Origin: Bog-105 sp965277855
Lineage (GTDB): Bacteria > Acidobacteriota > Terriglobia > Bryobacterales > Bryobacteraceae
Reading direction: 5' to 3'
Length of the DNA: 64,000 bases
Assembly (NCBI GenBank): GCA_965277855.1
Contig: OZ255847.1
Location: 5,084,001 to 5,148,000, forward strand
Positions within the stretch are counted from its first letter, which is position 1; the number at the start of each line of letters is the position of its first letter. Shown one piece after another: positions 53,640-62,044 of the stretch. The notes under the pieces were generated by a model. That model worked only from the letters and a program-made list of their open reading frames with translations, was not told where the DNA came from and did not search any database. Position numbers and translations under genes: made by a program.

Positions 53640-55688
53640 GTGAAGCAGATCAAGAAAATAGGATCGGTAGTTGCGATCGCAGGATTGGTGGCGATGCTCA
53701 CCGGTTCGCTCGAGGCGCACACCCGCAAGGGCGACAAGCTCTTTAAAGAAGCCCAGAAGGCCGAAGCGGATAAAAACTGGGACGTTGCCCTCAAGCTGTA
53801 TGACGGTGCCTTGGCGGCAGATCCCAGCGATGCCGGTTACCAGCTTTATAACCACCGCATTCATGACAAAGTCGCGCAAATCCACCTGGCCGAAGGGCGA
53901 AGCCTGCAGAAAGAGCAGAAGCTCGAGCCGGCCCTGGCCCAATTTCAAAAAGCCTTTCTGGCCGATCCCGGCAACCAGGCTTCGTTGCAGGAGATCCGCA
54001 ACACCACAGCGATGCTGCGCGAGAGAACACGCAATCCGGGAGCGCCCGTCTACACACCGGCCGAACGCGCCCGCCAAGAAGTCGAAAAACGCATTAATTC
54101 GCTGGAAGGGCCGCCCACGCTGAAGCCCATCAATGCTGAGATCAGCAGCTTGAAAGTGAACAACCAGCCGGCACGCGTGCTCTACGAGAGCGTCTGCAAG
54201 CTGGCCGGGATAAACCTGCTGGTCGACCCCGCCGGTCTGGACACGCTGGGCGGGACACCGAAGAATTACAACCTGGATTTAACGAACGTTACGCTGGAAG
54301 AGGCGCTTAATTACACCGCGCTGACCACCCATACCTTCTGGAAACCGATCAGCCATAACGCCATTTTCGTCACCCAGGAAGGCGAGCAAAAACGTCAGGA
54401 ATATCAGGATGAAGTGGTGAAGGTGTTCTATATACAGAATGCCAGCACGCCCAATGAGTTCACCGAAATTTTTAATGGTGTCCGCACGGGGGCAAAGCTG
54501 ACTTCTAACGTCTTTCAGGTAGCCAGCCAGAACGCCATCATCGCGCGCGGCTCACCCGACACCATCTCGATTGTCGAAAAGCTGGTTCACGATTTGGATA
54601 AGTCGAAGGCCGAAGTCACACTGGACATCATCATCATGGAAGTGAATAAGACTTTGGCGTCGACTATCGGGGCATCCGCGCTTGGGCAGGGCGGGTTGTC
54701 GGTCCCGTTGAATTTTACGCCGCGCAGCCCCACCCCCGTCAACAATACCGGCACTGGCACCGGAACTGGCACCGGCACTGGTACCGGCACGGGAACAACT
54801 ACCGGCACCGGAACCGCGACGACTACGCCCAACACCTTCACGCTGGCTCAGGCCGGCCATCTGTCGAGCGCCGATTTTTCGACTACCCTTCCGAGTACTG
54901 TCGTTTCGGCTCTGCTAAACGATTCGACAACCAAGGTATTGCAACGGCCCCAGCTTCGCGCGACCGACGGCGGAAAAGCCTCGCTCAAAATCGGGCAGAA
55001 GATTCCCTACGTTTCCGGTTCGTTGAATTCTGCCGTCGCAACACCCGGCTCGATTCCCTACGCCACGACGCAATTTCAGCAGGTTGAAATCGGTACGTTG
55101 ATCGATCTTGAGCCGCACGTGAATGGTTCGGAAGATATCAGCATGCATGTCCGCGTTGAGATATCGAACGAACTGACACCCGTGACGATCGCCGGCATTC
55201 AGGAGCCGGTGATTGGACAGCAGATCGATGAAGCCAATGTGCGCATGCGAGATGGGGAAGTCAGTATTCTGGGAGGGCTATCCGACCAGGAGAACACCAG
55301 GGCTTTCTCCGGTTTGCCTGGTTTCACGAACATTCCTGGATTGAGCTATCTATTTGGAACAAAGACTCGCAGCAATACCGACAGCGAAGTTCTCATCGCC
55401 ATCATTCCGCACATCGCCCGTGCTCCCGAATACGATTTGGCCGGTCAGGGCATCTACGCTGGCACCGAACGCGTACCGCGGGTCGGTCGGAGCGCCTCGA
55501 TAGTGGCCGTGAATTTACCTTCGCCCACTACTCCGCCCGTCGTGACAACGCCGCGCGTACCTGGGCCCGTGCCTCAACCCAGCATCCTGACGCCGCCTGT
55601 GCCACAAGCTTTGACCGTTCCACAGAACCGTCCGGTGAGCCAGGCCCAACAGGCCTCAGCACCCCCGTTAACCGAACCTCATCAGTAA
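53640..55688 (+). CDS. Secretin-family protein with N-terminal TPRs (GspD/PilQ type)
   Basis: A 682-residue outer-membrane channel protein. It has a signal peptide (1-27), two TPR-like units (about 30-110), an N0/N1 domain (YESVCKLAGINLLVDPAGLDTL, VTLEEALNYTALTTHTFWK) and the secretin core ending QIDEANVRMRDGEVSILGGL. A Gly-Thr run (about residues 370-392) and a Pro-rich tail are low-complexity. Start GTG 53640. It heads a cluster with two pseudopilins, implying a type II secretion or type IV pilus system whose other parts lie elsewhere. Confidence 0.83.
   Translation: MKQIKKIGSVVAIAGLVAMLTGSLEAHTRKGDKLFKEAQKAEADKNWDVALKLYDGALAADPSDAGYQLYNHRIHDKVAQIHLAEGRSLQKEQKLEPALAQFQKAFLADPGNQASLQEIRNTTAMLRERTRNPGAPVYTPAERARQEVEKRINSLEGPPTLKPINAEISSLKVNNQPARVLYESVCKLAGINLLVDPAGLDTLGGTPKNYNLDLTNVTLEEALNYTALTTHTFWKPISHNAIFVTQEGEQKRQEYQDEVVKVFYIQNASTPNEFTEIFNGVRTGAKLTSNVFQVASQNAIIARGSPDTISIVEKLVHDLDKSKAEVTLDIIIMEVNKTLASTIGASALGQGGLSVPLNFTPRSPTPVNNTGTGTGTGTGTGTGTGTTTGTGTATTTPNTFTLAQAGHLSSADFSTTLPSTVVSALLNDSTTKVLQRPQLRATDGGKASLKIGQKIPYVSGSLNSAVATPGSIPYATTQFQQVEIGTLIDLEPHVNGSEDISMHVRVEISNELTPVTIAGIQEPVIGQQIDEANVRMRDGEVSILGGLSDQENTRAFSGLPGFTNIPGLSYLFGTKTRSNTDSEVLIAIIPHIARAPEYDLAGQGIYAGTERVPRVGRSASIVAVNLPSPTTPPVVTTPRVPGPVPQPSILTPPVPQALTVPQNRPVSQAQQASAPPLTEPHQ
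54747..54817 (+). repeat. GT-codon microsatellite inside the secretin gene
   Basis: About 12 near-identical ACCGGC/ACTGGC hexamers encode alternating Thr-Gly. Slippage would change the length by two residues per unit without shifting the frame. It falls in the loop before the secretin membrane core. Confidence 0.75.
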
Positions 55689-55701
55689 TCTTGAATAAAC
55701 C

Positions 55702-56238
55702 ATGTTTTTCTGCAGTTCCCAGTTGTCTTGTTCGTCGCAATCCCGAGCGGCTATCGTCCGTCGCCGCAAAACGCAAGCTGGCCTTACTCTTGTCGAACTC
55801 ATCGTGGCATTCACCATCCTGATGATTCTCACGACCATGGCTGTGCCCATGGCCCGCTATCAGGTCCGCCGCCAGCGTGAAAAACAGCTGCTCGAGAACC
55901 TGCGCGACATGCGGCACGCCATCGACAAATACAAGGACATGTGCGATGCCGGCAAAATCAAGGATGCCGGTCCCGACGCGTACTGCTATCCGCCCTCGCT
56001 CGAGACGCTGGTTGATGGCGTCAAACTGGCAAACACCGTTACCAGCGGCAAAGACAGCGGGAAAATGAAATTTCTACGGCGTATCGGCAAGGATCCAATG
56101 ACCGGCGACGTCGACTGGGGCAGGCGCAGCATGCAGGATGAGCCTACTTCTAATTCCTGGGGCGGCCAGAATGTCTTCAACGTCTACTCCAAGACCAACG
56201 ACAAGGCAAGCGACGGCACACCTTATTCGGAGTGGTAA
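55702..56238 (+). CDS. Type II secretion pseudopilin (GspG-like), first copy
   Basis: A 178-residue prepilin. The N-terminal leader is unusually long (about 27 residues) and ends QAG before LTLVELIVAFTILMILTTMAVP, the class III cleavage site with Glu at +5. The +1 residue is Leu rather than Phe. The body, RREKQLLENLRDMRHAIDKYKD and a PPSLETLVDG segment, is GspG-like. The next pseudopilin starts 7 bases after its stop. Confidence 0.82.
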   Translation: MFFCSSQLSCSSQSRAAIVRRRKTQAGLTLVELIVAFTILMILTTMAVPMARYQVRRQREKQLLENLRDMRHAIDKYKDMCDAGKIKDAGPDAYCYPPSLETLVDGVKLANTVTSGKDSGKMKFLRRIGKDPMTGDVDWGRRSMQDEPTSNSWGGQNVFNVYSKTNDKASDGTPYSEW

Positions 56239-56245
56239 CCCAGCC

Positions 56246-56647
56246 ATGAGCAGATTGAAAAAACTCCAGCGCGGCTTTACGCTGATCGAACTCATGGTCG
56301 TGATGGCGATCATCTCCGTGCTGTTGGCCATCGCGCTGCCGATCTACCAGAAGTCGATTCTGCGCGCCAAGGAATCGGTGCTGCGCAACAACCTGTTTAC
56401 GCTGCGGACGATGATCGACGAGTACACCATCGACAAACAGAAAGCGCCGGAAGCGCTGCAGGACCTCGTTACTGACGGTTATTTGCGCCAGATTCCGCAG
56501 GACCCGATGACCAACTCCGACGAGACTTGGAAGACTATCATGGAGGACGCGCCAGTGGCCGGTGGCACCAATCCCCCCGGCATCTTCGACGTGCGCAGCG
56601 GCTCCGACAAAAACAGTCTCGAAGGCACGGCCTACGCCGACTGGTAA
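56246..56647 (+). CDS. Type II secretion pseudopilin (GspG-like), second copy
   Basis: A 133-residue prepilin: short leader, QRG then FTLIELMVVMAIISVLLAIALPIYQ (class III cleavage with Glu5), followed by LRNNLFTLRTMIDEYTIDKQKAPEALQDLV. The C-terminus (GTAYADW) parallels the first copy (GTPYSEW), indicating paralogues. ATG 56246 was chosen over the longer frame. Confidence 0.87.
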   Translation: MSRLKKLQRGFTLIELMVVMAIISVLLAIALPIYQKSILRAKESVLRNNLFTLRTMIDEYTIDKQKAPEALQDLVTDGYLRQIPQDPMTNSDETWKTIMEDAPVAGGTNPPGIFDVRSGSDKNSLEGTAYADW

Positions 56648-56670
56648 AATAACCTCGTTGCCTGCCCCAT

Positions 56671-56744
56671 TCCCCGATCGTCTAATGGTAGGACAGCGGC
56701 CTTTGGAGCCGTTAATCGTGGTTCGAATCCATGTCGGGGAGCCA
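56671..56744 (+). tRNA. tRNA-Gln (anticodon UUG)
   Basis: A 74-base cloverleaf. The acceptor stem is TCCCCGA (56671-56677) with TCGGGGA, the U1-A72 pair is typical of tRNA-Gln, the anticodon loop CTTTGGA gives UUG, and the T arm has GGTTCGAATCC. CCA is encoded. It lies 23 bases after the second pseudopilin. A truncated PIN-toxin gene abuts its 3' end. Confidence 0.93.
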
Positions 56745-56939
56745 CTAGTTAGGCAAGTCATGAGTGAGTGTTGTTGCCGCGATCAGGCTATCCATTATCG
56801 GCATCGCCTTCCCAGTGGCGCGAAGACGCGCCAATAATTCCCCCCCCCACTTCAGACCGGTATCAAGCTGGATCAGGTTGCGAAAGGCGTCTCTGGCGGC
56901 GGACTGAATACGTTCTACTGGAGCGCTCTCAAAGGGCAT
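56745..56939 (-). pseudogene. Truncated PIN-domain toxin at the tRNA-Gln 3' end
   Basis: The minus strand reads WGGELLARLRATGKAMPIMDSLIAATTLTHDLPN and then stops, at the first base after the tRNA CCA. This is the PIN segment with the third Asp (MDSLIAATAL-like), but the family's final strand is missing. The N-terminal portion is also lost, so it is a fragment. The position suggests past integration or deletion at the tRNA end. Confidence 0.6.
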
Positions 56940-57300
56940 AAAACCCTTGGGCGGGTGCTACCGGACCAGATTTGTGTGAGTGATCCCAGCGAATCGACCG
57001 GCCAGCCTTGCGGATTGCGGATGGGATCCCCGAACATATCGTATCCGACGTAAGCGAGCCCAAGGTGTTAAACTCGCCGCTTACAAAGAACGCCTTGCTC
57101 GTACAGCAGCGCTTGCGGTGCAGCGACAGAGCCTGAAGAACTTCGGATCTCGCGCCCTTCAGCCTTTGCTGTTCCAATCTGACGAGTTAGCGCCTATAGG
57201 CCTCCTGCCCAAAATAGTTACAAAATCGTTGCACTCCAAAATCAGGATGATCTTCGCTCCTGGCTACAATAAAAACGTTCCAGCTTTGAACGCGCAATCG
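56940..57300. other. Gene-free debris region before pfp
   Basis: No complete gene was found. The minus strand holds a short fragment reading AYVGYDMFGDPIRNPQGWPV and DSLGSLTQIW, flanked by stops, which looks like a remnant of a coding region of unknown family. TACAAT at 57265-57270 is a possible -10 for the next gene, without a good -35. Confidence 0.4.
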
Positions 57301-57314
57301 AAAACAGGAGAGTC

Positions 57315-58490
57315 ATGTCCGGAAAAAAAATCGGCATTTTGACGGGTGGCGGTGATGTCCCCGGTCTGAATGCTGTCATCAAGAATGTGGTCTATCGCGC
57401 GACCTCGGATGGCCACGAAGTCACGGGAATCCGGCTCGGCTGGAAAGGTCTTACCGACCTGAACTTCGACGATCCGGCCAGTGTGTCGCGTTTCGTTCTT
57501 CCCTTAACTCGAGAAAACACGCGCCGCATCGATCGCACCGGCGGCACGTTTCTTCACACGAGCCGTACCAGCCCTTCGAGGATGAAGACATTGCCGCCGT
57601 TTTTGGATCCCGCGAATTTTCCTTCCGCGACTAATAAAGACGGCGACATTACTTACGACATTACGAAGCAGGTGCTGTCGAGTCTCGAAAAACTCGAGAT
57701 TGATCATCTCGTCGCCATCGGTGGTGACGACACTCTCAGCTACGCCGCGATTCTCGATAAGGCCGGCTTCAAAGTGATCGGCATTCCGAAAACGATGGAT
57801 AACGATGTGCGCAACACCGAGTACTGCATCGGATTTTCGACCGCCGTATCTCGCGCCATGGATAACATTCAGCGCCAGCGGACCACCGTCGGTTCGCATG
57901 AGCGCGTGGGCATCTTTCGCGTCTTCGGCCGCGATGCCGGCTACACCGCGCTCTACACCGCTTATGTGACGTCACTTCGTTGCGGTATTCCCGAATTCAA
58001 GTTCAATCTCGATCACATGATCGACATGCTCATGATTGATAAGAAAAACAATCCCAGCAATTACGCCCTGGTGATTCTTTCCGAAGGCGCGCAGTGGGAG
58101 GGCTACCAGACGAAAGAGTATGGTGATCCCGACGCCTTCGGGCATCGCAAAAAGTTTAGTGTGGCCGAAGCGTTCAGCGATGAGATCGTCAAGCGCACGG
58201 GCGCGGAAACCGTGGTCAGCGATTTAACCTACGATCTGCGCAGCGGCGCTCCTGATTTTCTCGACACCCTGGTGGCCACGACCTTCGGCACGATGGCGTA
58301 CGATGCCATTACCTCCGATACGCACGGCCGCATGGCCTCTATTTCCGAAGGCAAGTTCGCCATGGTTCAAATTCCCGATCCGAAAGACGGCCCGCGCAAA
58401 CTCGACGTCGAGCACATGTACAACAAGGATCGCTATCGCCCCAGCTATACGAGTAAAGTAGGCTTGCCGCTGCTCCTGTCCCACCCCTAG
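57315..58490 (+). CDS. pfp: 6-phosphofructokinase, probably pyrophosphate-dependent
   Basis: A 391-residue PfkA-type kinase of glycolysis. LTGGGDVPGLNAVI is the nucleotide loop. The specificity motifs are GGDDT (136-140) and PKTMDND (158-164). Asp in place of the second Gly of GGDG and Lys in PKT are the signature of pyrophosphate-using enzymes, whereas ATP enzymes usually have GGDG with PGT. AGGAGA is a good ribosome-binding site before ATG 57315. The next gene starts 4 bases after its stop. Confidence 0.85.
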   Translation: MSGKKIGILTGGGDVPGLNAVIKNVVYRATSDGHEVTGIRLGWKGLTDLNFDDPASVSRFVLPLTRENTRRIDRTGGTFLHTSRTSPSRMKTLPPFLDPANFPSATNKDGDITYDITKQVLSSLEKLEIDHLVAIGGDDTLSYAAILDKAGFKVIGIPKTMDNDVRNTEYCIGFSTAVSRAMDNIQRQRTTVGSHERVGIFRVFGRDAGYTALYTAYVTSLRCGIPEFKFNLDHMIDMLMIDKKNNPSNYALVILSEGAQWEGYQTKEYGDPDAFGHRKKFSVAEAFSDEIVKRTGAETVVSDLTYDLRSGAPDFLDTLVATTFGTMAYDAITSDTHGRMASISEGKFAMVQIPDPKDGPRKLDVEHMYNKDRYRPSYTSKVGLPLLLSHP

Positions 58491-58494
58491 GAAC

Positions 58495-59736
58495 ATGGCA
58501 GACCTGGCACAAAAACCGGCACTTCTGTTCAGCGAAGTTGTCGAAGCGCAGGGCCATCTGGTCGATTCGCACATCATGGAGCAAATCTTCGATACGGTGG
58601 TCGAGTTTAACGGCCGCTTCGAGGTAGAAGAGTTCTCTATTGGCCGCACCAACAGCGATCCTTCGAAGCTGCGCCTGAAAGTTTTTTCCGATTCCGAAGC
58701 GAAGCTCGAAACGATGCTGACGCAATTAATCGGCCTCGGATGCGCCATCTCGGATTCCGGCGAAGCTGAACTGAGCGAAGCTGTGCGGGATCGTTGTGCG
58801 CCCGAAGAGTTCTACTCGACAACCAACCAACGCACCCAAGTTCGTCATCACGGCCAGTGGCTGGAAGCACAGAACCAACGCATGGACGCCATGATTGTGG
58901 TTCGTGACGGAGTGGCTGTGTGCCGTCGCCTGCGCGATATCGCGGCCGGCGATTCTGTGGTCGTGGGTGTGAAAGGCATCCGCGTCATCCCCGAAGCTAA
59001 AGAACGCGACCGGCAAGCCTTTGCCTTCATGAGCAATGAGATTTCCTCGGAACGTCAGGTGGAAACCGCCGTCGGCCAAACCGTCGCCATCATGCGGCAG
59101 GCGCGCAGCGAGGGAAGGAAAATTGTTGCGGTCGCGGGCCCAGTGGTCGTACATACGGGTGGCAATGGACCGTTCGGCCGCTTAATTCGAAACGGCTGGA
59201 TCGACGTGCTGCTTGCCGGGAACGCTCTCGCCGTGCACGATATCGAATCGGCTCTTCTCGGCACCTCGCTTGGTGTACGCATCTCGGACGGCCGCCAGGA
59301 AGAGCACGGTCACCGCAATCACATGCGCGCCATCAACGCTATCAATCATGCCGGTGGCATCCAGGAAGCAGTCGCGTCCGGCCGGCTCACCAGGGGCATC
59401 ATGTTCGAATGCGTGAAAGCAAACGTCCCCTTTGTGCTCGCCGGAAGTCTGCGCGACGATGGCCCGTTGCCTGGCGTGCTCACCGACATGAATGACGCGC
59501 AGGACGCCTATGCCGCTCATCTGCGCGAAGCCGGCGTGGTTCTCTGTCTCAGTTCCATGCTCCACTCCATAGCCGCCGGTAACATGCTACCGGCCTGGGT
59601 CAAAGTCGTGTGCGTCGATATTAATCCGGCCGTTCCCACCAAAGTCGCCGACCGCGGCACCGGGCACGCGCTGGGTGTAGTTACCGATGTCGGCCTGTTC
59701 CTCGACCTGCTCGCCACTAAACTGCAATCGAAATGA
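58495..59736 (+). CDS. TIGR00300-family protein (ArgZ/AgrE ornithine-cyclodeaminase-type domain)
   Basis: A 413-residue protein of the LOR/SDH bifunctional enzyme family. The first 100 residues (SEVVEAQGHLVDSHIMEQIFDTVVEFNGRFEVEEF) and the C-terminal Rossmann-like part (KIVAVAGPVVVHTGGNGPFGRLIRNGWIDVLLAGNALAVHDIESALLGTSLG) match. Archaeal and cyanobacterial relatives act in ornithine/arginine degradation to proline; function here is inferred. It overlaps queF by ATGA. Confidence 0.8.
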   Translation: MADLAQKPALLFSEVVEAQGHLVDSHIMEQIFDTVVEFNGRFEVEEFSIGRTNSDPSKLRLKVFSDSEAKLETMLTQLIGLGCAISDSGEAELSEAVRDRCAPEEFYSTTNQRTQVRHHGQWLEAQNQRMDAMIVVRDGVAVCRRLRDIAAGDSVVVGVKGIRVIPEAKERDRQAFAFMSNEISSERQVETAVGQTVAIMRQARSEGRKIVAVAGPVVVHTGGNGPFGRLIRNGWIDVLLAGNALAVHDIESALLGTSLGVRISDGRQEEHGHRNHMRAINAINHAGGIQEAVASGRLTRGIMFECVKANVPFVLAGSLRDDGPLPGVLTDMNDAQDAYAAHLREAGVVLCLSSMLHSIAAGNMLPAWVKVVCVDINPAVPTKVADRGTGHALGVVTDVGLFLDLLATKLQSK

Positions 59737-60146
59737 AGAAGAACCGCGAATACACCGACGAACACGCCGCTGCAGGCGTCCACGCCGAACTCCCTTTGAT
59801 CGAGACTTGGCCGAATCAGTATCCTGGCTACGAAATCGAAATCGGCATGCCCGAGTTCACGTCGGTTTGCCCGAAAACAGGTTTGCCCGACCACGGTACC
59901 TTAACGTTGATTTATACGCCAGACCGATACTGTCTGGAACTTAAGTCGCTAAAGATGTACACTCTCGCTTATAGGAACCTGGGTATCTTCCAGGAGAACG
60001 TTGTTAATCGTTTCTTAGCGGATGTGGTCAAGGCCGTAGATCCCGTTGAGGCTACCGTGGTCGGTGATTTTGCCTCGCGTGGCGGTTTGACTACGCGGGT
60101 GACTGCTGAGTATCAGCAGACGAAAAAGAAACGGCTTCGCAAATAA
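59733..60146 (+). CDS. queF: NADPH-dependent 7-cyano-7-deazaguanine reductase QueF
   Basis: A 137-residue single-domain (type I) QueF making preQ1 for queuosine. Catalytic Cys46 in FTSVCPKTGLPDHGT with Asp53, and ELKSLKMYTLAYRNLG for NADPH binding. It overlaps the preceding gene by four bases. Other queuosine genes are not in the window. Confidence 0.95.
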   Translation: MKKNREYTDEHAAAGVHAELPLIETWPNQYPGYEIEIGMPEFTSVCPKTGLPDHGTLTLIYTPDRYCLELKSLKMYTLAYRNLGIFQENVVNRFLADVVKAVDPVEATVVGDFASRGGLTTRVTAEYQQTKKKRLRK

Positions 60147-60163
60147 GCGGGAAAGGTCGGGGA

Positions 60164-61687
60164 ATGGCGCGCTGCTCGATAGCCTTGATATTTATTGCTG
60201 CTTCCACGCTGGGCGCCGATTTCCAAACCGGTCAGGCCGCTCGCGCCGTTCTCGGGCAGCCGTCGTTTTCTGCGCGCGATGCCGGCCCTGTAATTCAATC
60301 GCTGGCCATCAACGGCAGTCATCTCTATGCCGCCGATGCCGCCGATGCCGCCCATCAACTTTTTGCCTTCGACCTGTCGAAGATCCCGGACCGCCATGAA
60401 GAGTTCGCCAACCGCGATTCTGCCGGTTGCTCCCTGTGCGGATTTTCGCCGGCCACTGCCTCCACCGAATCGGTTATACCCGGCGTCGCCGCCGCCGCCC
60501 GCTGGGGCAAAAGCGTCGCTCTCGTGGACACCGCGAACCATCGTGTCCTCCTCTGGCGTGATTCTTCCTCTTTGAACGCGATTGGTGGACCCGACGTCAT
60601 TCTCGGCCAATCCGCTGAATCTTCATCCTTGGGCCTATCCACTCTTGTGGCTCCCATCTCTGTGGCACTCGATGGCAAGCGTCTCTTCGTCGGCGATGCG
60701 GCCCTGCACCGGGTGCTGGTCTGGAATTCGCTGCCTTCTTCCAATGAGCAGGCAGCCGACGCGGTGCTCGGCCAGTCCGATTTTAACGCCGTCAGTAGTA
60801 GCGATTCCCCCAGCGCTGATTCCATCCAGCTTCCTGCCGCCCTGGTCTCCGACGGCGTCGATCTCTTTGTTGCGGATCCTGCAAACCGGCGTATCCTGGT
60901 TTTCTCCCCCGGGGATTCCCCTTTAGTCGCGGATGCAGTCGTTAACTCCGCCAGTCTCGCGTCCGGTCCACTCAGCCCCGGAACTCTGCTGACAGTTAAT
61001 GCTGCTAACATCAGCGACCAGTCGGCTAGCGCGCCCACCGGCCATAGCGACGTGTTGCCCCGGCGTCTTGCCGGGACCGAACTCATTCTCGACGGTGAGG
61101 CTCTCCCGCTTCTCGCCGTTTCCCCGCAACAAGTGCAAGCGCAACTTCCCTTTGCTCTCGAAGGCCGCTCCGCTGCCAGCCTGTATCTCCGAACCGAACA
61201 CGCCAACGGCGTCATCACGACCAGCAATCCCGTTGCCGTCAAGTTAGTGCCTGCCAATCCGGGACTCTTCGCCTTCAACGGCACCGAACCGCGCGGCGGC
61301 ATTTTGCTGCACGCGAGCGAACTAGGCGGGCATACCGACGGCACTCCCATCACCGAAGAAAACCCGGCGCAACCCGAAGAGATCATCACTGTTTGGGCCA
61401 CCGGGCTGGGCCCTATTGCTGACAGCAACGGCGGATTGACTGCCGTGGCCGGCGTTCCTTTCCCGGGTCCCGCCGCTTCCGTGTCGATACCCGTCGCCGC
61501 CCAGATCAACGGCCTAAGTGCGCAGGTTGTTTCCGCACGACTTTTGAAAGATGCGATCGGTGTTTATGAAGTCCAGGTGCTCGTCCCTTCCAATCTCGGC
61601 GGCTCCGCTGCTGCGCGTTTATCCTTGCTGCAAAACGGCTTGACGAGCAACACAGTGACCTTTTCGATCGCCGCGGCCCGTCCATAA
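60164..61687 (+). CDS. Secreted NHL-like protein with Solibacter-type C-terminal domain
   Basis: A 507-residue exported protein. After a signal peptide (1-17), beta-propeller-like repeats recur around AVLGQPSF, VILGQSAES and AVLGQSDFN. From about residue 265 the domain beginning VVNSASLASGPLSPGTLLTVNAANIS and later WATGLGPI and VQVLVPSNLGG matches the TIGR03437-type domain abundant in Solibacter. The role is unknown, probably extracellular. Confidence 0.78.
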   Translation: MARCSIALIFIAASTLGADFQTGQAARAVLGQPSFSARDAGPVIQSLAINGSHLYAADAADAAHQLFAFDLSKIPDRHEEFANRDSAGCSLCGFSPATASTESVIPGVAAAARWGKSVALVDTANHRVLLWRDSSSLNAIGGPDVILGQSAESSSLGLSTLVAPISVALDGKRLFVGDAALHRVLVWNSLPSSNEQAADAVLGQSDFNAVSSSDSPSADSIQLPAALVSDGVDLFVADPANRRILVFSPGDSPLVADAVVNSASLASGPLSPGTLLTVNAANISDQSASAPTGHSDVLPRRLAGTELILDGEALPLLAVSPQQVQAQLPFALEGRSAASLYLRTEHANGVITTSNPVAVKLVPANPGLFAFNGTEPRGGILLHASELGGHTDGTPITEENPAQPEEIITVWATGLGPIADSNGGLTAVAGVPFPGPAASVSIPVAAQINGLSAQVVSARLLKDAIGVYEVQVLVPSNLGGSAAARLSLLQNGLTSNTVTFSIAAARP

Positions 61688-61688
61688 C

Positions 61689-61967
61689 TTAAAACATCTT
61701 GCCGTCTCGCCCGGCGTCGTATGGCCGGTAATCATTCGCCGTCAGCGTGGCGTGCACTTGCACTGTGTCCTCTGGCGCAACGTAGAAGAAAGCACCCGTC
61801 AAATCGCGCTTGATCAGGAAACCTGCGGTATATGTACCCGTTTCTACCAGATAATCCCAGCCTGCTTCGGTGAGAATGTTTTCTACTTTCAGAGCTTCGC
61901 GCAACGTACGCGCTACATAAACCAGGTTCAGCTCTTCGTCCCCAAAGTAATCCGTTTCCCGACGCAT
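61689..61967 (-). CDS. Small DUF2007-like protein
   Basis: A 92-residue cytoplasmic protein: DEELNLVYVARTLREALKVENILTEAGWDYLVETGTY, a DUF2007 (putative signal-transducing protein) pattern. The start at ATG 61967 was preferred to the longer frame. Its stop lies one base from that of the convergent NHL protein. Confidence 0.6.
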   Translation of the reverse strand: MRRETDYFGDEELNLVYVARTLREALKVENILTEAGWDYLVETGTYTAGFLIKRDLTGAFFYVAPEDTVQVHATLTANDYRPYDAGRDGKMF

Positions 61968-62044
61968 CGGCTCGCACCGTGATTCTAACCTGCGATAGTG
62001 AAGACGAAGGTTAAGCTGACCGCAACCGTCCAACGAACTGAACC

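Noticed and set aside
54747..54817. CRISPR array
   Set aside because: The repeat is a 6-base coding microsatellite without spacers.
60355..61509. A 384-codon minus-strand reading frame
   Set aside because: It lies wholly opposite the NHL/Solibacter-domain gene; its composition (Ser/Arg/Pro/Ala-rich) and lack of family motifs mark it as an antisense shadow.
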